Assembly: GCF_964355755.1 (NCBI RefSeq) | Contig: NC_092670.1 | Location: forward strand, 769,001 to 833,000 | Origin: Antedon mediterranea | Lineage: Eukaryota > Echinodermata > Crinoidea > Comatulida > Antedonidae | Direction: 5' to 3' | DNA: 64,000 nucleotides | Shown here: one piece after another, positions 50,440 through 62,800 of the stretch | Layout: each line of letters begins with the position of its first letter | How positions within the stretch are numbered: position 1 is the stretch's first letter | Notes under the pieces: model-generated | Told to the model about the DNA's origin: nothing | Seen by the model: the letters and a program-made list of their open reading frames with translations, nothing else | Databases searched by the model: none | Translations under genes and position numbers: made by a program

Positions 50440-50832
50440 CCATGACGTCATCATCGGATAAATTTCTGACGTCACATGAGGCCATTGATTCAGCCATTGG
50501 CTGATGAAAGGCTGAGTGAATCAGCGAGTCATTCACCCACACAACAGCGTGCTCACAATCAACAAACCATGTACACACTGTCAGCGTTATTATTATCTCA
50601 AGTATCTGAAGCGAGCAGACGAATACAAATTCGACGGACGATATAATATAAGTATTTTTACGCGCATGGACTTCTCCGGACGAACGTATATTGCATAATC
50701 AACGCGTGGATTTATAATAGCTATTCAACCAACGATTTCCTATATTTTGGTTTTATATGGATTTAAATTAATATATTTATTGTATGCCTTTTTTTGGGAT
50801 TTATATATTTTGTTTTTAGAAATTTTAACAAA
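50440..50832 (+). promoter_or_regulatory. Candidate CBX-B promoter and leader with paired CRE sites
   Basis: Two TGACGTCA palindromes at 50443-50450 and 50467-50474 lie 24 bp apart. A reversed CCAAT box (attgg near 50497) and a GATTCA/TGAATC inverted pair are close by. They are 360-390 bp before the CBX-B ATG. The CBX-A upstream region has the same octamer. Function is inferred from position. Confidence 0.5.
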
Positions 50833-53800
50833 ATGGAATTACCAAGTTTGGGTGAGCAGGTATTTGTTGCAGATTATATACAGAAACGACGAATACGCGG
50901 AGTAAGTAGTTGTTTTGTTTACATATTTATTTATTGGAGAGATATTATGAGTTTTCTGTTGCTAGCAGGCGATTGAGTTCTGATTGGTTTGCCCAGCAGA
51001 AACGTGCTGTGACCGAGAGTTCATTGTAACATGCTGGTTTGTTTTGATTTTGCAACGACATAACCAAATTACCTTGTCGCTGTTAAGCAAGTTAATGTAA
51101 TACTAATTAAAAACATATCACACACGCTCTTGTTAATGATATATTTCCCTGAGTGGACTAGGGTAGTTGGAGATAGTTTCAAAAGATAAGGTGCATTAAA
51201 GATTTCATCAAAAATCATAAGGAAGAATTATCGACAAAATGAATTAACATGGAGTAGGATTATTTAGTCTTAGTAAAATTGTTGAAGTAAGCCTACACTT
51301 TAAATAAAAAATTATACCAGGGCAGGGCCAGGGAGTTGAATTACTCCCTGAAAACAAATAGAGTATCTAGACCTTACTAATATTATTCGGTAATCCTACC
51401 TCACACACTCTAAATATTATTAATAAATATCTTGGAAATATGACTTAAGTACAATAAACATCAACAGATTATTCATACATACGTAACGGTAAATTAAAAT
51501 ATATTCAGATCTGAACAAAGGTTTAATCGTACCTACTACTGGCGTACAATTCTAAATAATATATTTATTTGTGGGATAACGAAATACTGTACTTTTCAAG
51601 GCCTTATTACCTTGTTTACACAAAGGACATGAGGGCCAAATAAAAATTGAATTATAACATTTATGTTCTTAATGTTGACACTTATGAATAACATTAACTA
51701 TATACATGGACCTTTTTATACATTATTATTTTATACTTTTTTAGGTCAATGTAATTCTTGAAAACCCTTTCGTCAGCGTAAACATTGACATTTCTGTTTT
51801 ATGATGTCACATGAATTGCGTTTATAGTAGAAAGACGATCATTCTAGAATCTTCTCTAGTTGTCGTCACGAATTGTGTTAAAATAATGCATTTCTACTCT
51901 AAAGCTTTTTCTACACTATCAAACTAGTGTGACAAAAAAAGTGTGATGTGCCCAAATATGGTAGTGATATGACATCATCATTTTCATATATGGGCACATC
52001 ATCACATTTTTTTGTCATATAAAATTTGATTTGTAGACAGCTTGAGTTAAATCTGTTACAATACAATTATTAATTATTCAATGTTTACCAAAAAGTTTAT
52101 CCTTAGAACCTTTTGTTAGAACTCATTAAAGATTCATTCTATAATAATTGTTCTTTGTTGTAGGCTAATTATTTTTCTTTGTAACATATCAGAATGTAAC
52201 TGATGTAATTGATTTGATCAATACATTTAGCTTACACATTTGTCAAGAAGTCAATTAAGAGAATACAAATTGATTTTATGAGATCGTATGGGAAACAAAA
52301 TAACATCTTCTTACAATTTTGTTTTCAATCACGAAGAAAATAATTTACAGTATGTATTTGTAACGTAAGTCGTTTAACCTTGACAGTGGATTCAGCAGAT
52401 CCCGGTGAATATTAAGTCCGCAAATTACATTAAATTGGGTGGTAAATTATTTCCAACAGTATTAATCGAACTTCCTGGATATAGTATAGATTTAATTGTT
52501 TAGGTTGCAACAACCATGAGCGTCCCTAGAAAGAAGGTCATGGCCTCTGACCCGGATGCGCCTGTCTCCTGAGGGGGTTGGGATTACGTTGTGCATCACC
52601 CATAGAATTTCTTCCGTTTCGGTCGCTGAAAATGATGGAACTGGTGCGTGAATTAGCTCACATCATGACCACAACTTAATATTAAGCAAGAATATAATGA
52701 ATAACTCTGTAGGCATGGAAATTTGCTGAAAATATGTTCGTAATATTTGCAAACCATCACTTATATTAACAACAAATATTTGTCGTAACATATTGTGATC
52801 ATGCACACGTACGTCACCCAATTACTATCCATCTACACCACTTTTGCGAACAGGGTCTTCCACAGAACACTGAGATGATCTCCTGACCCATAGGGACAGT
52901 GAGGGAGTGGTTTTGAATTATACTCCCAACATTTTGTAAAAAGGTGGGGGGGGGGGGGCATAACATTGTCAACAACCGTCTTTTAGGTTTTGAGGGGGTG
53001 TTGCTTTTTGGGGTGTCCCCTGTTTCACCTAAAACTCTATCGGCGGCCTTTTTCCTACCTTAAAAAAAAATAAATTGGTTTTATGATGGGAGACCTGTTG
53101 ATCTATTTGTAGGCCTACAAATTGACATGACCTTTGACATTACAGTATGTTTATTGCGTGTTTTTCTCGGTCGATATTTTGTAAGGCTTTTATTTACGAT
53201 CCATTAATACCCATTATATAATACTTATCTTCGATTGTTTCTTTCCAGAGAAAAATTGAATACTTGGTCAAGTGGAAAGGTTGTTCAATAAAGTAAGTTA
53301 ATCATTCATTACAGTAGGAATGACATATCAATCGTAGTAACGATGTATTAGCAATCTCCTTGGAGATTGTAGCATAATAGCATAATAGTGTGTGTTTTAT
53401 TTGCCACATTCTGTTTATATTTCTATATATATATATATCTTTATAACATGAAGGGTTAGTGTTGCCCGAAAGCTCTGCTTTTTTTTCTGGCTGTTTTACT
53501 TTATCGTTTTTATTTTGCCTTTTACTTATTTTTTCGTATCTCCATTGAGATCCAGCTACTGATACCCACAGCATTGCCATTTTTTAAAGTAATGGATTTA
53601 TTTATTTCTTATATTATTCTCATATAATGAATATTAACGATATGATGAAACCAGATGATGGGTGGTGATACCATGGAGGTATCCATGGTGATACCATGGA
53701 GGTATCCATGGTGATACCATGGAGGTATCCATGGTGATACTAAGACCAATTGTGAATTTTCCGCAATCATTATAGAGTTAGGTCTATAGTAAAATTGGGC

Positions 53801-56800
53801 GACATCACGGTTATTAGCAAAGACTATGCCATATATTAAATAATATCGAATTATTATTGAATCCTGACACGATAAATTACAATGATTGTTTGATACAATT
53901 CGATATGGATAATTGGACAGGAGAAGACCTACACCAAATTAAAATCAGCATGTCGTTGATGGCGACAAACAGACAAATAATTATATTTACGACATAAACA
54001 TGTTGTTGATTTCAAAAAGAAACATAATTTATCAAAACACATCAAAACAAAAACCAGTTTTGGTGACACAAATTGATATGATCAATTCCGTTTACTATTA
54101 TTGATTGTTTTAGAGCAAGTTGCGAGAACTATACACACACAGGAGTGTTTGATTATTTTAATTTCACCTTTTTAAATAGCAATTTGTGTGAAAATGCCTT
54201 TAGATAGTAAACAACGTACAGAGTAACATATCTTGCGGGATTATGTTAGTGAATAATTCTTGGCAAACCTCCAAATATCATGCATTATTTTTTGCTGCGT
54301 GCTTTCTTTAATTCGTTATTCTAATCTGAAAGGCATGTACGTCATTTAACAAGGAACATAATGGGTTCAAATCAATAATTCTATGTTTAAAATAAATGGT
54401 AAACATACTTCAAATAATAATGTTGATGTGTTAACATCACGTCTGTATATGAAATGATGGAAAATTACAATATTTTTATTTATTGGTGGGCCTTAACACA
54501 GCCGCACGGGATGGTAAACAAAATGGTTCAAATTAAAACGCAAAAAAGGTGCATAAAACAAACATGAATCACATTGAAACATAAAATCAATTTCATTAAA
54601 TTAATTAATTAATGAAGTGAAGTTATTTATTTGACATTTACAACAATAACGTTTTAAAGAAGAATCCCTCCTTTTCCATGAAATGAACGAAAATATATTA
54701 CCCTCAAGGGAAAACTATTGGGTCCAGAAGGTGTCCCCTTCTACTGTATTCAATGTTGGTAACCATCCTTTACTCACTTTATAAAATAACATGATCTGAA
54801 TTTAAATTGGTTAAATTTATATATTTTGATTTTTTGGTTATGAAATAATAGTGAAACCAAAGTGTACGGGCGCCATTTTGTAAGATGCTGTAATTGCCTA
54901 CTTAAAACATAATACTCGTCATAATATTATACATTGCAGTATATTGACACATTATACATTGCAGTATATTGACACATTGTACATTGCAGTATATTGACAC
55001 ATTGTACATTGGAGTATATTGACACATTGTGCATTGCAGTATATTGACACATTATGTCAATCTTTTGTTGCATATATCAACCTCGAAATCCATTAATACA
55101 ATAAACAAAATCTCTATTTTTTATATTAAAATATTCTATATATATTCTATATTATATTTAGTTAATTATAGCCTATAGTGGATAATTGTTTAATAATTGT
55201 CAATTAATCTTTTATTAAGTTATTGTAAAGAATAATTAAACCAGTTTTCTTATGGGTAATACATCTTACTCAAAAAGGTCAATTATTAATATTTTCAATA
55301 TAATTGTTCACTATTGTCTTCAATATTGATCATCAACAAGTGCGAGAGATGGACGCGCGCGCGCAGCCACACACACAATCGTGTTTTTTTAATGTCGAGT
55401 TTATTTCGGATACTATAATGGTAAATTAGACTATACAAACAATATCTTGACTCGTATGAACGTAACGGTTATGACAATTAGTTTCATCCAAGCTGTACAC
55501 AGGCAATTTACCACCGTTTTATTTACTCATTAAAAATGTCAGAAAATTTAAACAGACATTGAAATATAAGTAGTTCTTCCAAAATGTTTCACAAATCAAT
55601 CTAATAAATGTTATTGAATAATAATAAGATCACGTGGCTTTCACAAAAGCACTATAACGCGAATCAATTGACTCGGGTCAGCAGCGAAGTCAATGACCAG
55701 ATTTGCTTTGATCTAATTGAGTCATTTTGTGACAAACGTGTAATATGATTAATTAGCCTAACCAGTTTATTTATTAACTATATTGCATCGTATATCCTAT
55801 ATAGTAATATCATACGACGGTACCGTAAGTGTAATGAGTGACATTAATTGGCTAATAGCTTGTTTTCCGCGTATTGGATGCGCGTTTTTATTTCCAAAGG
55901 TATATGGAAATATGAGCGCGCATGCGTATAATCACGCCACATTGGATAAATGAAATATGACATTCATTTATTACAATATTAGTGTTTCTTACTATGCTAA
56001 AACTTTCAACTTTGACCCTGAATTATAATGTTGTAATTCAATTTCTTTATGTTTATCTTTAGGGCGAGCACATGGGAACCGGAATCAAACATTCTTGATC
56101 CAACTCTCATCCGAGATTTAGAAGAAAGGTAAGCTAATCTTTTATGAAATGTTAAATTTCAACATTTTCTAAAGCGAAATGATAGTTTAATAATAATCAG
56201 TAATGGTCGCCTTATCGCTGCTTTAACATAAAACAGAGAAAAAGTTCAAAAAAATAACTCGGTTCTGCACTTTCAAGCTTCACGAAAGCTCACCGGAACA
56301 GAATTCACAGCAGCTCCAGTGAAAATGGTATCCTACTATAATTCCTATCCTATAAAAAAAACGGATTAATTTACATTAACTGAGAACCAACTTTTGTTAA
56401 AGACTAATCAACTGACGAACTCTTTTATAGAATGTGGCAGATAACTTTATGTTTGCGGTTGTCTGGGTTTTACCTAGGTCAGCATTTGTAACTTGTGCAA
56501 TTAGAAATGAGATCAAAAACCACGATGGTAGTATTAAGACATGACGAAACAAAAGCGACTGAGCTGTTCTTGAAGCACGTTTTCATCTCCCAAAGATGTT
56601 AAAAGTGAAGAAATCTGTTGGCACTACGTGAAACTGCAGCAGACGACGGAAGTGTTCTATGCAATCTGAGCGCGTTTTTGGCAGTTATTGTTCACTTAAG
56701 AGCAACAATTTGGCAGATAACCAACTTGCTTTTCTTGTGTTTACTTTATATCATTTTATTATATCATTGTGTATATCGTAATTTCTACGTAATGTATAGG

Positions 56801-59800
56801 CGTACTTAAGCAGGAGTTACCGTGTAAGAGTAGTGGTATCGTAAGTGATTTCTAGTGCAATCGGATGAAACGAAAAAGTGCGTGTAAACACGTTGCTAAA
56901 TTGGTTTTTTTCAGTACGGTACGCGCGCGTAAAAATAGCAAAACCACATCCATGAGATACATTGTATCAACATAGAACATCATACACTGCATTTGTTTAC
57001 GTTTGTCACATACTGTAGAACGAAAGAAGATCGTTTGAGTGGTGAGTCGTGACGTCAGTAATCGATATGTATACCCGCCGGATTGAATAAACGATGTTGA
57101 AAACATCAATCCAAGTGTTACTTGGAATAGATAAAGCGATAGAATTAATTTGTATCAAATTACTCAACAAAAATTGTACTCAAAGACTTTATAAACAAGA
57201 TTCTTAAAACAGTTAATAAATTAAATTCCGACTATAGTTACTTTTTTGCGAATATGTAGTACATAATTCCATGAAAAGACACAAAGTCGATAATAATATA
57301 TTTACACATTCAGATCAACTTTAGCTTTTTTAGTAAACCTATGGCCAGATTTAGATGCACCCATTTCTTTTATTTTATTCCGAAAATGTGGGGACAGACT
57401 ATTAAGAAACTTAAAACATAAGACAGATCTCAGACTTTAGTAAAACACCTCGATAATATTTTGTTTTAACATTTTTGGTAATGTCATCCTTTTATATAAA
57501 AGGTTAATCAAATGATTGTCATCACAATCGCCAGCGGACTTGTCTCTGGTTATAGCAAAATAAGCGATTAATAACCACGTGAATAAATTCTTTTTTTGCC
57601 AAGACAGGACAAATAAACCGGTTAAAATAACGGTTATTTTGGTATAGTTATGTAATTAGGCCTATATTAAAACTTTCGACTGCCTTGAGCGATTTTCACC
57701 GAAATATTTGTTTGTTAAAACTGGCGATATTGGTGGTTCAGTTGTTGTGACGTAATTGTTTGTGATTGTTCAATTGTGGAATGACCGCGGATTTTGAGAT
57801 TAGTTTTAAGAGAAAGATGTTTTACTTAACAAAGCAAGAAAATGGCCAATATTACTCAAATAAAGGAAGATAAACACCAGACCAGACAAAATGTAAGGTT
57901 TACCTTTCCCGTTTGTTGTGTGCCTGTCTTTGGTGATCGGATTTTTAAATTGTGTGGCTTAGCAAAATCTGGTAAAAGATCCTTCATAACGTAACTTAGC
58001 TGGATTTTCAGGTGTTTTTCTGGAGTGATGGTACTTCTACAGAATACCAGTGTAGATTTAGCTGTTGAATTGAAATTGTTCGTAGAGATTTTGGACATAT
58101 AAGAGCCGATACATTTTTAGAGAGTTTTATTTCTGTGCTGATCACATAATCACGGTATAGTAGATTATTACGTGGGTTTATTTTAAGTTCAGAAGGTCTC
58201 CTTCTTCGTGTTTCCATCACTTTTTATTTAGCAAGCTTATCATAAATCTAACAGGGATAGAATGTGATTAACTGAGTGTGGCATTCGAAGGAAATAGGTC
58301 ACTTTACATATAATGGATTAAGACTATAGACGTTGTAGTTATAGACGTCGTCGTTTAAAAATAGCAATATTATGTTAAATTGGGAGCTGATACACTCTTA
58401 AATTGTAGAAAAGTTCACTTGCCTGCTTTGAAAAAATTCAATGTTAAAACATTTTCATGACGTCAAGAATGACGTTTACGATTATGATTCAATTCAATTA
58501 ATTTTTTTACGAAAGTATTTACAGAGTACCGGCACTGCACAGATGATACAACGACGAAATAGGAATTAAATGTCAATTTAAAAAAAGGCAAAACTCAGAA
58601 GCAGATGTTTCATTAATTCATTTTTGGTGATCAGTGATTTTTTCTCCAATTGTGAACCAACATTTACTTTAGTTTTTAACAGGTTGCGGATAAATACAAA
58701 TTTGCTTTTTATTGTTTGCCGACTCGATCTATATTTTACAGAGGTATAACTAGTGTACTATAAATATCATAGACATGACTAGAAAAATAATTTAAATTCC
58801 AAAAGTAGATGCATTAGAGAAATGATTTTCTTTATTAAAATAAATATACCGTAGGCCTACTTTTTCAATATGGTCACTTTTATGTCGCTATACCATGTCT
58901 GAAAATACATGAATGCGGAAGACTGGGTGACTCAAGCCATAAGCCTAATTACTCGTTGATTAGTGTTACAAAAGTGATAGATTAATTATACAATGATTTG
59001 CAACTACCTAATGATTAAATTACGATTTCGTGGAATACTGTTCTGAGCTGGCTAGATAGATGGGTGAATCAAATCTTGATTTTAAATAGAGAAAGTTAGA
59101 CGTGTATCGTGTAGAGCGCAGAAATGTCTTACAGTTTTGGTTAAAAACAAATTAGACGTTCATACACTGTTACACCCTTCTACCAGAAGAGAGGGGACAA
59201 CAGATCTCCTAGCCCGCACGACGAAGGCCCCTAAAAGTAATACTGTATCTTAATACGCCAAACAGAATTTAAATTGCTAGTCTATCTATGGATGATAAAG
59301 GCTGTTGAATTTTGGTGGTATACAATTTTTGGCTGACTCTTGATTTGTTGCCATACATCTAGTAGGCCTACATACTTTGTATAAGCAAGGAAATATCTTG
59401 TATTCGATTGGGAATGAAGACTGTACGTGTTGTTAATTCAAATGTGCGCATGTCCGTGACCTTTGCATCCAAAATTAGCACACAAATGTCACTTCGAGCG
59501 CATCTGAAAGTAGAAGCTGATATTAATTGATGTTTAATTTATAATTATTAATAATATACTATTTTTGTGTGTTACTGATTAGTGTAATCTCTACAAGGTT
59601 GTTCATCAATACCTTTAACAGAAATACTGTGAAGTATTAGTTTCCGTTGTCATGGTTACACTTTATGGATTTCTAAAAATCAATAATCGGATGACATTTA
59701 TTATTTAAATGTAATAGATCCGTCGGTATAAAGACGAAACATGTCTCATTTACATGAATAAGCTAGATATAAATCACGCGTAAACCACGCGTACATACGT

Positions 59801-62800
59801 ATAGGTGACAATGTGTACACATACGACTTGACGCGCGCGTTCAAAATCGGATGAAAATGCGCTTGATATTAATTAACAACGGATAGGCGCGCCAAAAACA
59901 TTTTAAATAGATTTCAGAAGATGATATAAGTTCTATTTATTCAATGTAGTAGGCTTAAGACAACTAAATGTTGATGATCGATGTTTTCAATTTGAGAAAG
60001 TGTTTAATGTGTTATGTATTTCCTTTACAGATTACAGCTTAGTTGGTCTCAGCACAGAAGAGGACGAAAACCAAAGTTAACACATAATAAGGTATTTATA
60101 TATAATATTCATTTCCTGATATTCGTTGTCAATGAATATATAAAAGCTTGCTAATTTCAATACACAGGGAGTTTCTATACATTTTAGAGAAATAACCAAC
60201 CGCTTTTTACTTCAAAATTCTCTAAACCGTTATTACTTGAATTATGTGGTGACAAATCGTAGTGACAACCACAGAGAAACAATATTATTTTACGCGTCTG
60301 TACAAAACTATACTTATCATTATATGGACGCGCACGTGTTTTGTCATTATTTTTTCTGTATCAAATGCCTGTCCTCAATACTTTATTTTTGTTGCTGAAC
60401 ACACGAAGTTGCACTGGTCGACTGCCAATATCAAACCACAATTTTATAACAATAATAATATTTTATGTGCATTACTATCCTTTTACTTAACACAACTGTG
60501 GTTATATAACTAGTTTATTGAAAGAAATTAACCTTTACAATCTAACACGAACAAAGAGCAAGACGATTGTGTAAAAGATGTAATAATCAAAAAAATTCGA
60601 GGAATGAATATCTCTGTAGACATTGTACTAATATTCCATATTCCCTGATTCCCTTTAAGATGTTCCGAGTTAACTTATTAAAGAGCAATAATAAGGAAGG
60701 TTCAGGATATACTATAATTATCAGGAAAGATATCGTGTGCAACCCACACATTTGAGTACGAGTTTCATGATTGGCTATTAATAATATTTTGAATTCGTTT
60801 CAATTGTGGCTTAAAACTGCATCCTCACCCACCCATGTTCAAAGCCGTACTATTTTTGGAAATCTAAAAAATAAACCATAAATCAGCATACAATGGACGG
60901 TATAATAATAGTGGGGTTTAGGCGGGTCCGTAGGATGGTGAGTCAGATGTGCAGGGGAACAAACTGAGGTGAAAAGGCGACAGGAAAATGTGGCTTTGGC
61001 AAATGAACAAGATTAGGCCCACACACAAGTCTTCTGTGAGTACTTTTACTATAGTGCTAGAAGAGATGGAATTGGCAAATAATCATGAAAATAGAAATCT
61101 TTCAAGATTGGCATCGTATAACAATTTTGACAAAGTTTGCGCGTGTCTAGCAGACGATATTGATGTAATTCAGTTATAACCGCCAGAACAATTGAATTAA
61201 TCTAAGCTTACTATAGATTCATTTTAATTAAAATGCATTTAATTTAATTTGTTAACGGGATGGCGATTTATTATTTTAGTTTTAATTTATATCACATTTA
61301 TTATGATTTTGTCTGAAAATTATCGACATCATCCCCATTTGATTAACTAACTAACGAATAAAATGTTAGTCTAAAATGGTCACGAGATTCAGACAGCAGA
61401 TTTTAAACATTTATTTATTGTGACTATAACATTTCTATTCAACTCATGCACAATAAAATTACAATTACAAATATTAGTTATATTATGTATATACAGTACA
61501 GTAATCAAATACGCCTACATATTGATAAATAAAAAGTGGAGATGCTTAGTTGCCAGATTACTCATAATTATTCGACCCTATTTTCATTGTCACTTGTAGG
61601 GCGGTGATCGCCAACACCCGACTTAGTACACTACCATCAATACATAAATAATAGCTTAGGTCCCACAAATATCAATGCAAACTTATTAGTCACGAATATA
61701 TGTTGTTGCTTTTTATTTATTACCCGTTAAATGCAGATTATCGGCATGGAAAATGAAATCACATCATTTAGAACTTTATGAGTTATGTAGATTACAATGC
61801 CTTTTTAACACGGTAACAATTTTCTGGTAATTAAATGCGTGAATATAAATCAAACTCTTTAAGCTTGATTCCGAAGAGACGCAACGTAATGACGTAGACG
61901 CAACGTAATGACGTAGACGCAACGTAATGACGTAGACGCAACGTAATAACGTAGACGCAACGTAAGGACGTAGACGCAATGCAATTGACCAATGACAAGC
62001 GACAGTTCGAATATTATTATTAATTTGACGTATACGCAACGTAATGACGTAGACGCAATGCAAGCAATTTGACCAATGACAAGTGACAGCTGTTGGTGGC
62101 TTGTGATTGGCCAAATCACTTACACGCTGCGCTTATGATGTCCTTGCGTTGCATCTACTAGTTGGAAACAAGCATAGCGGTTATAATGATTAATAGAAAA
62201 AAAAACAATCCTGTTACCCTCTGCATGCAACTATGAATAAATTGCAGTTGATGACAACAATATTACAAGATTCCAATGTAACTAATTCTAATAAACCAAA
62301 ATAACGTTGTAAAGAAATGAATAAACTTAACCATGATATGGATTTGGGCATTCAGGCATTATTGTTGTACCATTATAATAGATTTTGATTCCAACAATAA
62401 CAAGGTCCGTTTGCGAGTATAATTTTCTAGGAAATAGATATGGTGATTACAGGTTAAATGAAATGAATACAAAATAAAACTTATATACCTGTAACAGATC
62501 ACTGTGATGGGAATAATAGCATAATGTACACCCTCAATATAACACTCCATATTAATTACCGATATATCGCAAGTTATCTAGAATTGGATTAAATTCTTAG
62601 AAGTAATCCTTAAATCATGAATACATGAATAAAATACAAACGTTGTTACGCTATGTTATTTGTGGGGAAGGTTTCACAACAATATTAAAGACTATTTTAT
62701 TTGTATTTTGTACCCACTTTTTCCACACATTTAGCTTTTAAACAAGTAGTTACATATTTATGTCTCGTCATGTTGTATTTTGTGAGGGTCCCTAATGATC

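Larger units (their letters stand above)
53293..56062. other. CBX-B intron 2 contents
   Basis: Holds the 23-bp and 25-bp minisatellites listed separately. No other element or exon is recognised in the remaining sequence. Confidence 0.5.

Noticed and set aside
61776-62119. Minus-strand frames with repeated LRCVYVI segments
   Set aside because: They are translations of the 19-bp array inside MITE family C.
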